A stretch of 64,000 bases of DNA from Alistipes provencensis (lineage in GTDB: Bacteria > Bacteroidota > Bacteroidia > Bacteroidales > Rikenellaceae), in contig NZ_LT559262.1 of NCBI RefSeq assembly GCF_900083545.1, forward strand, positions 2,141,673 to 2,205,672, in the 5' to 3' direction. A model generated the notes under the pieces. That model did no database searches and was not told where the DNA came from. It saw only the letters and a list, made by a program, of their open reading frames with translations. Each line of letters starts with the position of its first letter. The first letter of the stretch is position 1. Both the position numbers and the translations under genes were made by a program. Positions 1 through 7,180 of this stretch are shown one piece after another.

Positions 1-68
1 AGGGCGCACGCTACACGGTGAACTGCGGTACCGCTGCCGGTATTTCGACCACCGTGCGCACCCGCTAA
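1..68 (+). CDS. C-terminal fragment of an unidentified gene
   Basis: An open frame entering from the left edge ends in TAA at 66-68 and gives about 21 residues finishing in STTVRTR. It lies 21 bases before lptC on the same strand, so it probably belongs to the same transcription unit. Too little is visible to name a product. Confidence 0.5.
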   Translation, partial: GARYTVNCGTAAGISTTVRTR

Positions 69-89
69 GCCGTTCCAACGGGGTTTCCG

Positions 90-842
90 ATGGGAAAACG
101 CACTGCAAGATATCTCAGGGTAGCACTCTCCGTAGCGGGGAGTGCTATCTTGCTATTCTCTTGCGGGGAGCCCGACGCGGCCGCATCGGGTTCCGCAGAG
201 ACGATGATGACCGAGTACAGCGAGAACCTCTCGGTGGTGATGTCGCAGAACGGCCGCCGTTCGTACCATTTCCTGACACCGCTGCTCGAAGGTTATTCGC
301 AGGCCCGCGAACCCTACCGCGAATTTCGCAAGGGGGTGAAGATCACTACCTATAAGAACGATTCGCTTTCGGAGGTCGACGCCGTGCTGACGGCCAACTA
401 CGCCATCTATTACACCGACCGCGAACTGTGGGAGGCCAAGGGTAATGTCGTGGTCGAGAAATCCGACGGCAAGACGCTCTATACCCAGCAGTTGTTCTGG
501 AATTCGCGTACCAAGAAGATTTACTCGAACGTCGATTCGAAGATCGTGCAGAACAACGGCCGCGACGTCTTTATCGGCGAGGGATTCGAATCGGACGAGG
601 AGTTCAAGGACTGGCGTTTCCGCCGGATGAAGGGCCGGATGGAGGTCGAGATGAAGCAGGCTGCCGACTCCACGGCGACGGATTCCACGGCCGTGCGGCC
701 TGTGCGCCCGCAGCCCGAAACCCCGGAAACCGCCGAGGCCGCCCGTACGGAGGAACCGTCCGGGGATTCCCTGAAAGTTCTCCCGGTAGCCCGGACAAAA
801 CCCCGGCCGGAAGAGGGGCAGGGCCGGAAAACCCTAAACTGA
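90..842 (+). CDS. lptC: LPS export ABC transporter periplasmic protein LptC
   Basis: This 250-residue protein looks like LptC, the single-span periplasmic component that passes lipopolysaccharide from the LptBFG ABC transporter to LptA. The N-terminus is a lipoprotein or anchor signal with LFSC and Cys25. The core (about residues 75-185) has the LptC/OstA-like beta-jellyroll pattern, with strand pairs around DAVLTANYAIYY, LWEAKGNVVV and KIYSNVDSKIV and the terminal GEGFESDEEF motif common in Bacteroidetes LptC. The last 60 residues are low-complexity and rich in Pro, Thr and Glu, so that tail is probably disordered. The next gene starts 5 bases after the stop, which suggests co-transcription. 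The family call is confident; the Cys anchor is an inference from the lipobox. Confidence 0.85.
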   Translation: MGKRTARYLRVALSVAGSAILLFSCGEPDAAASGSAETMMTEYSENLSVVMSQNGRRSYHFLTPLLEGYSQAREPYREFRKGVKITTYKNDSLSEVDAVLTANYAIYYTDRELWEAKGNVVVEKSDGKTLYTQQLFWNSRTKKIYSNVDSKIVQNNGRDVFIGEGFESDEEFKDWRFRRMKGRMEVEMKQAADSTATDSTAVRPVRPQPETPETAEAARTEEPSGDSLKVLPVARTKPRPEEGQGRKTLN

Positions 843-847
843 AAACG

Positions 848-2110
848 ATGTTATCCACTGTCATCCTGATCGTCGTGATGCTGTTGCTGTCGGCCTTTTT
901 CTCGGGGATGGAGATTGCCTTTACGAGCAAGAACCGCCTCAAGCTGGAGATCGACCGCAAGCAGAGCCGCGTGTTCGACCGGATCGCCGCGGTTTTCGCC
1001 CGCCATCCGGGGCAGTATATCACCACGATCCTCGTGGGCAACAACATCGCGCTGGTCGTCTATTCGCTTTCGATGTCGCTGCTCCTGCGTACCACTTACG
1101 GCGCGCTGGGGTGGGACCATCTGGCTCAAAGCGGCTCGGTGGTGGCCGATACCGCCATCTCGACCGTCATCATCATCTTCTGCGCGGAGTTCCTGCCCAA
1201 GTCGGTTTTTAAGAACAATCCCAACTTCTATTACCGCACGCTGGCGCCGGTAATCTATTTTTTCTACATTCTCCTTTATCCGATCGCGCGTTTCACGACG
1301 CTGCTTTCGCACGGCATCCTGCGCCTGATGGGTCGCCGCGTCGAGGAGAAGGACATCACGCCGAGTTTCGACCGCGAGGACCTCGCGGCGCTGCTCGACA
1401 CGAACAATTCGGAGGCGCATTCCGAACCCGACAACGAACTGAAACTTTTCCAGAACGCACTGGATTTCGCCGATCTGCGGGTCCGGGACTGCATGGTCCC
1501 GCGTGTGGACATCGAGTCGGTGGATGTCGACGACACCACGATCGAACAGCTCACGGCGCGGTTCGTCGATTCGAAATATTCGCGCATCTTCGTCTGGCGC
1601 AAGTCGGTCGACAACATCATCGGTTATGTCAATTCGAAGAGCCTTTTCACACGTCCCGCGCAGATCGCCGACGTGATGATGGAGGTCAATTTCGTGCCCG
1701 AGACGATGCCCCTGCAGGCGATGCTGGAGAATTTCATCAAACACCGGTCGAACATCGCCGTCGTGATCGACGAGTTCGGCGGCACGGCCGGCGTCATCTC
1801 GCTGGAGGATGTGCTGGAGCAGATTTTCGGCGAGATCGAGGACGAACACGACATCCCGGATCTCACGGAGAAACAGGTCGGCCCCGACGAATATGTGCTT
1901 TCGTGCCGTCTGGAGGTGAAGTATCTCAATGAAAAATACAACCTTGGCATCGAGGAGAGCAAGGAGTACGACACGCTGGCCGGACTGATCATCTTCAACT
2001 ACGAGGGCATCCCCACCGCCGGTGAGACGGTTTTCATCGGCGGCCTGCAACTCCGGATTCTCCGCACGACGCGTTCGCGCATCGAACTGGCGCGGGTGAA
2101 AAAATTATAG
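848..2110 (+). CDS. CNNM/CorC-type membrane protein with CBS pair (hemolysin family, GldE-like)
   Basis: The 420-residue protein has an N-terminal DUF21/CNNM membrane domain (about residues 1-175), whose first helix starts at the initiator Met and whose family motif FFSGMEIAF lies near residue 20. A cytoplasmic CBS pair follows (about 200-330, VRDCMVPRVDIESV and VVIDEFGGTAGVISLEDVLEQIFGEI), then a CorC/HlyC transporter-associated domain (about 340-418). Related proteins are linked to Mg2+ or Co2+ homeostasis; the Bacteroidetes GldE branch is named after gliding but also occurs in non-gliding gut species. It sits between lptC and the foldase gene, a set that fits envelope biogenesis. The exact substrate cannot be told from sequence. 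Intact and of usual length. Confidence 0.88.
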   Translation: MLSTVILIVVMLLLSAFFSGMEIAFTSKNRLKLEIDRKQSRVFDRIAAVFARHPGQYITTILVGNNIALVVYSLSMSLLLRTTYGALGWDHLAQSGSVVADTAISTVIIIFCAEFLPKSVFKNNPNFYYRTLAPVIYFFYILLYPIARFTTLLSHGILRLMGRRVEEKDITPSFDREDLAALLDTNNSEAHSEPDNELKLFQNALDFADLRVRDCMVPRVDIESVDVDDTTIEQLTARFVDSKYSRIFVWRKSVDNIIGYVNSKSLFTRPAQIADVMMEVNFVPETMPLQAMLENFIKHRSNIAVVIDEFGGTAGVISLEDVLEQIFGEIEDEHDIPDLTEKQVGPDEYVLSCRLEVKYLNEKYNLGIEESKEYDTLAGLIIFNYEGIPTAGETVFIGGLQLRILRTTRSRIELARVKKL

Positions 2111-2208
2111 CGGCAGCCGCAGCGAGGGGCGGGTCCGGCTTGTAAACACGGCAGTGCACCGGGAGTATATTTTTATTTTTATTCTGTTATTTTTACAATT
2201 AATTTTAC

Positions 2209-2216
2209 TACCTTTG
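2209..2216 (+). promoter_or_regulatory. -7 promoter element for ppiD
   Basis: TACCTTTG matches the Bacteroidetes -7 consensus TAnnTTTG and lies 39 bases before the ATG of the foldase gene. A weak TCTG/TTG element about 20 bases upstream could be the -33 box. The surrounding 60 bases are AT-rich, in contrast to the GC-rich genes on both sides. Confidence 0.65.
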
Positions 2217-2254
2217 GCTGATAATTCGAAACAAACGAATAATTAACAATTTAT

Positions 2255-4288
2255 ATGGCAAGTTTAAACACTTTACGAACCAAGTTCGGCATCGTGCTTT
2301 CGATCATTATCGCACTGGCCCTCTTGGCATTCATCCTCTCTCTGAAGACCGAAATGGGATTTTCGGGTAACGATCCCCGTGTCGGTGTGATCGACGGCAA
2401 GAAGATCAACTATTCGGAGTACTACGACCAGTACGAGCAGATCAAGCAGCAGAACAACGTGCAGGAAAGCGACGAGCAGCAGTCGGCCATGCTGGCCAAT
2501 GCCGCTTGGCAGACGCTGATCGCCAAGCATGTGCTGACGCCCGGTTTCGACCGGATGGGTCTTCGCGTCACGGAGCCCGAGCGTCTGGCGATGATCAGCG
2601 GGCAGACGCCTTCGCAGGCCTTCTACAACGCCTTTGCCGATCCCCGCACGGGTCAGTACGACGTGGCTGCCATCAGCCAGTTCCTCGCTCATGCCGAGAC
2701 CAATCCTCAGGCTGCGGACGCTTGGACGCAGATCAACGAGCAGGCACGTCTCGAGCGCGAAGTGCAGAAATACCTCGGTCTGGTGAAGGGCGGCGTCTAC
2801 GTCAATTCGCTGGAGGTTGCCGAGGGTGTCAAGGCTGCCAACAACACCTTTGCGGGCAAATGGGCCGGCAAGAAATATTCGGCTGTTCCCGATTCGCTCT
2901 TCAAAGTGTCGTCGAGCGACCTGAAAGCCTATTACAACAGCCACAAGGACATGTTCAAGCAGACCCCGTCGCGCACGATCTCCTATGTCGTGTTCGAGGT
3001 GGCTCCCACGGACGACGACCTGCTGGCGCTTGAGAACAGCGTTGCCGAGGTCGGCCGTGGGTTTGCCGCCGCCGGGGAGGTGAAGACCTTCGTGCGCGCC
3101 AACCGCAACGGCAAGATCGCCGACAGCTTCGTTTCGGCTGCACAGCTTCCCGACGAGGAGGCCAAGGCGCTGATGGCCGGCGAGATGTACGGTCCCGTGC
3201 TGAAGAACAACGAGTGGACGATGGCCCGCGTACTCGATTCGAAAATGGCTCCCGACTCGCTGGGCATTCGCCACATCGTGCTGCCCTATACGCAGGAGGC
3301 GCTGGCCGACAGCCTGCTGACGACGTTGCGCAACGGGGCCGATTTCGCACAGACCGCCCGCAACTACTCGGTTTACGACGCTACGGCTGCCAACGGCGGC
3401 GAGGTGGGCGTGATGCCTTTCTCGGCTTTCTCGGGTGAGTTCGCCGCGGCGCTTGCCAACGCCAAGAAGGGCGACATCGTGAAGATCGCCGCCGGCGACG
3501 CCATCCAGCTCATGCAGGTATACCGCGCCGACAAACCTTCGAAGCACATTCAGGTAGCGACGATCACCTATCCCGTGGAGGCTTCGGCCGCTACGCGCCG
3601 CGACATTCACAATCAGGCCGGTTCCTTCATGGTGACCGCCAAGGGCGGTTCGTCGAGCGCTTTCGCCGACGCCGCTTCGACGGCTGCCGTGACGCCCCGC
3701 GTGGCGGGTATCGCTCAGGGCGACCGCACGATCCGCGGTCTGGACGATTCGCGCGAGGTGGCCCGCTGGGCTTACGGTGCGGAGAAGGGCGATGTTTCGG
3801 ATATCTTCAACGTAGGCAAGGACTATGTGATCGCCATGTTGACCGAGATCGACGACAACGAGTACGCTCCGCTGGAGAAAGTTTCGGCTCAGGTTCGTTC
3901 GCAGGTGCTCCGCGACAAGAAGTACGATTATATCGTCAAGGACCTTTCGGGTGCGACGCTCGCCGAGCAGGCTGCAAGCCTCGGTTCGGAGGTGGAGGAT
4001 TTCTCGGATGTGACGTTCGGTGCGTTCTATGTCAACGGCGTGGGTGTCGAGCCCCGTCTGGTCGGTGCCATCGCATCGGCTGAGAAGGGTGCGCTGTCCG
4101 CTCCCGTGAAAGGCATGTCGGGAGTCTATGTCTTCGAGGTCGAGGATGTCCAGACCGCCGACAAGCAGAATTCCGAAGGCGAAAAGGTACGCGCACAGGC
4201 CATGGCCGAGGGTATGGCCCAGCAGTTCTCGATTCCGGCGCTTCAGCAGATGGCCAAGATTCAGGATTTGCGAGGCCGTTACTTCTAA
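2255..4288 (+). CDS. ppiD: PpiD-like periplasmic peptidyl-prolyl isomerase/chaperone
   Basis: This 677-residue protein has PpiD architecture: one N-terminal transmembrane anchor (about residues 12-30, IVLSIIIALALLAFILSL), a SurA_N-like chaperone domain (about 40-200), and a central parvulin/PPIC domain around 340-440 containing IRHIVLPYT and the ADFAQTARNYS and GGEVGVMPF motifs. A long C-terminal segment finishes as a second, degenerate parvulin-like or chaperone region. It is expected to sit in the inner membrane facing the periplasm and help outer membrane proteins fold. It has its own promoter at 2209-2216. The 3' end runs directly into a 127 bp palindromic repeat at 4287-4413 that includes a terminator-like core. 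Length is typical for Bacteroidetes members. SurA-type naming is the alternative, but the membrane anchor favours PpiD. Confidence 0.87.
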   Translation: MASLNTLRTKFGIVLSIIIALALLAFILSLKTEMGFSGNDPRVGVIDGKKINYSEYYDQYEQIKQQNNVQESDEQQSAMLANAAWQTLIAKHVLTPGFDRMGLRVTEPERLAMISGQTPSQAFYNAFADPRTGQYDVAAISQFLAHAETNPQAADAWTQINEQARLEREVQKYLGLVKGGVYVNSLEVAEGVKAANNTFAGKWAGKKYSAVPDSLFKVSSSDLKAYYNSHKDMFKQTPSRTISYVVFEVAPTDDDLLALENSVAEVGRGFAAAGEVKTFVRANRNGKIADSFVSAAQLPDEEAKALMAGEMYGPVLKNNEWTMARVLDSKMAPDSLGIRHIVLPYTQEALADSLLTTLRNGADFAQTARNYSVYDATAANGGEVGVMPFSAFSGEFAAALANAKKGDIVKIAAGDAIQLMQVYRADKPSKHIQVATITYPVEASAATRRDIHNQAGSFMVTAKGGSSSAFADAASTAAVTPRVAGIAQGDRTIRGLDDSREVARWAYGAEKGDVSDIFNVGKDYVIAMLTEIDDNEYAPLEKVSAQVRSQVLRDKKYDYIVKDLSGATLAEQAASLGSEVEDFSDVTFGAFYVNGVGVEPRLVGAIASAEKGALSAPVKGMSGVYVFEVEDVQTADKQNSEGEKVRAQAMAEGMAQQFSIPALQQMAKIQDLRGRYF

Positions 4289-4413
4289 ATTTTCGATGAT
4301 TGCGGCGCATCTGCCGCACATCGCTCAAATCCCCGAACGGGACGTACTTCAGTACTACCCGTCCGGGGATTTTTCACGATGCACGACATCTGCACCGCAC
4401 TGATCGAAAATTT
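4287..4413. repeat. 127 bp long imperfect palindrome (repeat family copy A, complete)
   Basis: The whole stretch folds back on itself around a TTCA loop at 4348-4351. The outer arms AAATTTTCGAT and ATCGAAAATTT are perfect, the middle arms carry GCGGCGCATC and related boxes, and the inner arms CCCCGAACGGG and CCCGTCCGGGG surround GTAC/GTAC. The left arm overlaps the ppiD stop codon. Related elements occur at 13954-14036, 36750-36825 and 58492-58593. The inner stem followed by TTTTT could also terminate transcription. In size and shape it resembles enterobacterial ERIC elements, but the sequence is different. Confidence 0.8.
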
Positions 4414-4513
4414 GCGGGTAATTTCTTGTGTAATCCGGCGTTCTTTTTGTTATTTAAGGTGTCGTAACACACTTTCAGGAGCCGGAAGGCCGTGCTGAAC
4501 AGGATGACCCGGG

Positions 4514-4545
4514 TTTGGCAGTTGTCCGGTTATTTATTATCTTTG
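4514..4545 (+). promoter_or_regulatory. Promoter of the alcohol dehydrogenase gene
   Basis: A -33 TTTG at 4514-4517 and a -7 TATCTTTG at 4538-4545 are separated by 20 bases, which is the ideal Bacteroidetes sigma-ABfr arrangement. The ATG follows 21 bases after the -7 element. Confidence 0.8.
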
Positions 4546-4566
4546 TGTTAAGATAAAATATTCGCC

Positions 4567-5709
4567 ATGAACAACTTCATCTACCACAATCCCACCAAAT
4601 TGGTTTTCGGCAAGGGCCAGATCGCCCGCCTGCCGAAACTCATTCCCGCCGATAAGCGCATCATGATTACTTTCGGCGGCGGCAGCGTCAAAAGCAACGG
4701 CGTCTACGATCAGGTCGTCCGGGCGCTCGAGGGACGCGATTTCGTCGAGTTCTGGGGTATCGAACCGAACCCCTCGGTCGAGACCCTGCGCAAGGCCATT
4801 GCGCTGGGCAAGGAGCAGAAGGTCGATTTTCTGCTGGCCGTGGGCGGCGGTTCGGTGATCGACGGCACGAAACTCATCGCCGCGGGACTGCTCTACGACG
4901 GCGATGCATGGGAGATCGTGCTCCGGGGCCGTGCCGAGAAGACCGTGCCTTTGGCAACTGTGCTGACCATCTCGGCGACGGGTTCCGAGATGAACTCCGG
5001 AGCTGTGATTTCGCGCTATGAGACCAAGGAAAAATATCCTTTCTCGGGCAACTATCCGCTCTTCTCGATCCTCGATCCCGAGGTGCTCTATTCGCTTCCC
5101 AAGCGGCAGGTCGCCTGCGGGCTTTCGGATACTTTCGTGCATGTGCTGGAGCAGTATCTCACCACGCCCGGGCAGTCGCGCCTGATGGACCGCTGGGCCG
5201 AGGGTATCCTGCACACCGTGTCCGAGATCGCGCCCAAGGCATTGGCCGACGAGCGTGATTACGACGTGATGTCGGAGTACATGCTCTCGGCGACGCTGGC
5301 GCTGAACGATATGATCCGCATGGGCGTCCGGGAGGACTGGGCGACGCACATGATCGGCCACGAAATCACGGCGCTGCACGGGCTGACGCACGGCGCGACG
5401 CTGGCCATCGTCATCAACGGTACGCTGCGCGTGCTGCGGGAGCAGAAGCGCGGCAAACTGCTGCAATACGGCGAGCGTATCTGGGGCATCACCGGAGGTA
5501 CGGAGGAGGAGCGCATCGACCGCACGATCGCGGCTAACGAGGCGTTTTTCCGTTCGCTGGGGCTCTCGACGCGGCTCTCGGAGGAGGGCATCGGCGAGCA
5601 GACCATTGCCGAGGTCGAGCGGCGCTTCAACGCCGGGGGCTGGAACTACGGCGAGGAGGGGAATGTCGACGGCGCCATGGCCCGCCGGATTCTCGAAGCC
5701 TGCCTTTGA
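4567..5709 (+). CDS. Iron-containing, NADPH-dependent alcohol dehydrogenase (YqhD/BdhA type)
   Basis: The 380-residue protein belongs to family III iron-dependent alcohol dehydrogenases. GGGS at 37-40 matches the E. coli YqhD motif that accepts NADPH phosphate, and GGGSVID at 93-99 is the second nucleotide-binding loop. Predicted metal ligands D188, H192, H261 and H275 keep the exact spacing of YqhD D194/H198/H267/H281. It likely reduces aldehydes (butanal, glyoxal or other reactive carbonyls) with NADPH in the cytoplasm, serving detoxification or redox balance during fermentation. It is a single-gene unit with its own promoter and a bidirectional terminator behind it. Substrate preference cannot be read from sequence. 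Confidence 0.93.
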   Translation: MNNFIYHNPTKLVFGKGQIARLPKLIPADKRIMITFGGGSVKSNGVYDQVVRALEGRDFVEFWGIEPNPSVETLRKAIALGKEQKVDFLLAVGGGSVIDGTKLIAAGLLYDGDAWEIVLRGRAEKTVPLATVLTISATGSEMNSGAVISRYETKEKYPFSGNYPLFSILDPEVLYSLPKRQVACGLSDTFVHVLEQYLTTPGQSRLMDRWAEGILHTVSEIAPKALADERDYDVMSEYMLSATLALNDMIRMGVREDWATHMIGHEITALHGLTHGATLAIVINGTLRVLREQKRGKLLQYGERIWGITGGTEEERIDRTIAANEAFFRSLGLSTRLSEEGIGEQTIAEVERRFNAGGWNYGEEGNVDGAMARRILEACL

Positions 5710-5728
5710 CGCTGGTATATTGCATAAG

Positions 5729-5764
5729 AAAATCCCCGCAGCAATGAAAGTTGCGGGGATTCTT
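5729..5764. terminator. Bidirectional intrinsic terminator
   Basis: Stem AATCCCCGCA/TGCGGGGATT (5731-5740 and 5752-5761) with a short A/T tract on both sides sits between convergent genes, the dehydrogenase (+) and the secreted protein (-). Confidence 0.85.
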
Positions 5765-5777
5765 TATGTGGAGCGGG

Positions 5778-6332
5778 CTATTTGTCGACGCCGAATGTCG
5801 AGACGGTCAGGCTGCCCGGAGCATCGACCGTGATGCCGTATTCGCCCACCTGAACGCCCTTGAGGATAATCAGGTAGGAGCTGTTTCCGAACCGGCGTGA
5901 TGTGAACGGCTGGCGTTCCAGCGTGTTGGTCTGCCGGTCGCCGAAGGTTCCGACCGAGGCGTATTCGGCGATCCGCATCTTCTTTTTGACCTTGAACCGG
6001 AAGACGCTGATGGACGACATCGGGTCGAGCCGGTTGTCCGGAACCCGGATGATGAAGGCGATGCCGTCGTTTTTCTTGAACCGGACGAACGCCCGCGGTC
6101 CGTTGAGCGTCATTTCGTCGATATGGTCTTTGCCGATGCCGAACAATTTTTGTCCGGTGGAGGCGCGGTGGCGGGGCGCCAAGCTCTCCTGAACGAGCTG
6201 TTCGGTCGTGTTGTCGGTGCGGATGGCCAGACACTGGCCGATGAATTCGGGCTCGGGGAACTCCGGAGCCTGCGCATGGAGCGCTGTTCCGGTACAGCAG
6301 GCCGCGAGGAGCGTGATGAGAAACTTTTTCAT
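5778..6332 (-). CDS. Secreted protein of unknown function, paralogue 1
   Basis: I do not recognise this 184-residue protein. The start is set at MKKFLITLLAACC because a clear signal peptide ending near ALHAQA begins there; an upstream in-frame start would put 41 non-signal residues in front. The mature part is a compact, probably all-beta domain with FIGQCLAIRTDNTTEQL near the N-terminus and GEYGITVDAPGSLTVSTF at the C-terminus. It is clearly paralogous to the next upstream gene (6470-7030), sharing PDNxxDPxSxIxVFRFxxxKKxRxAE and the xYLxxLxxxxxGEYGITV ending. Expected in the periplasm or outside. No catalytic motif is visible. Similar to small conserved Bacteroidetes secreted proteins without assigned role. 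Confidence 0.75.
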   Translation of the reverse strand: MKKFLITLLAACCTGTALHAQAPEFPEPEFIGQCLAIRTDNTTEQLVQESLAPRHRASTGQKLFGIGKDHIDEMTLNGPRAFVRFKKNDGIAFIIRVPDNRLDPMSSISVFRFKVKKKMRIAEYASVGTFGDRQTNTLERQPFTSRRFGNSSYLIILKGVQVGEYGITVDAPGSLTVSTFGVDK

Positions 6333-6415
6333 GATTGGATAAATTGACGCAACAAGATATAACAAATCGTCCCGCCGGGCAAATTTAAGGCGGAAAAAAT
6401 CCGGATATTTCCACG

Positions 6416-6450
6416 AAAAACCCCGCAGACCTTTCGGCCGCGGGGCTTTT
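6416..6450 (-). terminator. Intrinsic terminator between the two paralogues
   Basis: Read on the minus strand, GCCCCGC pairs with GCGGGG over a short loop and is followed by TTTTT. It separates the two secreted-protein genes, so they are probably separate transcripts or attenuated. Confidence 0.8.
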
Positions 6451-6469
6451 GTCATTCGGTATAGACCGT

Positions 6470-7030
6470 TTATTCGATGGCGAAGGTCGAGACGATGGTC
6501 CCTTTTTCGTCGAGACTGTTCGGGTTGCTGACCGTGATGCCGTATTCCCCGGCAGGCTTGTCGATCAGCGTCAGCAGGTAGGATTTCTCGCCGTATTTCT
6601 CGGCCGAGAAGCGCAGCCGTTCCAGTTTGTTGGATTTCACGCTGCCGAACGAGCTGACCGAGGACAATTCGGCAAGCCGTTTCTTCTTGTTGGTCTCGAA
6701 CCGGAAAACGTTGATGATCGAGATCGGGTCGGTGGCGTTGTCCACGGCCTTGACGATGAACTGGATGTCGTTGTCGCCCTTGAGGCGCACGGCCGCTTCG
6801 GGGGTGTCGATGATGAGCTTCGTCTTGGCCTTGCCGATGCCGAAGATCTGGGCGCTGGCATTCGCCCGTGTGCGGAGCAGGACGGTCTCTTTCTCGAGTT
6901 TGGACGTGTTGCCGTCGGGCAGGATGGTGACGACCTCACCGATGAAATCGGGTTCGGCGATCTGGGGCGTTTGTGCGAAAGCACCGCCGAGGAACAGCCC
7001 GAGGAGGGCTGTGCAGAAAAGTTTCTTCAT
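6470..7030 (-). CDS. Secreted protein of unknown function, paralogue 2
   Basis: This 186-residue protein has a signal peptide (MKKLFCTALLGLFLGGAFAQ) followed by one domain matching its downstream neighbour along its full length. Shared landmarks are EPDFIGEVVTI, FGIGKAKTKL, DNATDPISIINVFRF, KKKRLAEL and AGEYGITV. The charge pattern (KxFGIGK plus several basic patches) is conserved between the two, but no enzyme motif is seen. Its own promoter lies at 7062-7069 and a terminator follows. The pair most simply arose by tandem duplication and then diverged strongly. Function unknown; it should not be given a catalytic name. Confidence 0.75.
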   Translation of the reverse strand: MKKLFCTALLGLFLGGAFAQTPQIAEPDFIGEVVTILPDGNTSKLEKETVLLRTRANASAQIFGIGKAKTKLIIDTPEAAVRLKGDNDIQFIVKAVDNATDPISIINVFRFETNKKKRLAELSSVSSFGSVKSNKLERLRFSAEKYGEKSYLLTLIDKPAGEYGITVSNPNSLDEKGTIVSTFAIE

Positions 7031-7061
7031 AGTCTGAATCGTAAAAAGGCGTTTAGTCGCA

Positions 7062-7092
7062 CAAATATAGACATTGCCTGCTTTTACAACAA
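7062..7092 (-). promoter_or_regulatory. Promoter of secreted paralogue 2
   Basis: On the minus strand, -33 TTG (complement of 7090-7092) and -7 TATATTTG (complement of 7062-7069) are spaced by 20 bases, 32 bases ahead of the ATG. Confidence 0.7.
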
Positions 7093-7122
7093 CTTTTCCG
7101 ACAATTTTTCGGACCGAACATA

Positions 7123-7156
7123 CAAAAAATCCTCCCGGCCAAAAGCCGGGAGGATT
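7123..7156 (-). terminator. Terminator of the mutAB operon
   Basis: Minus-strand stem ATCCTCCCGGC/GCCGGGAGGAT with a 5-base loop followed by TTTTTT, 25 bases after the mutB stop. Confidence 0.9.
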
Positions 7157-7180
7157 CGATAGTGTGATTGCTGCCGGGAT

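Noticed and set aside
4287..4413. ERIC element or simple terminator
   Set aside because: The length matches ERIC but the sequence does not, and the palindrome extends far beyond a terminator stem.
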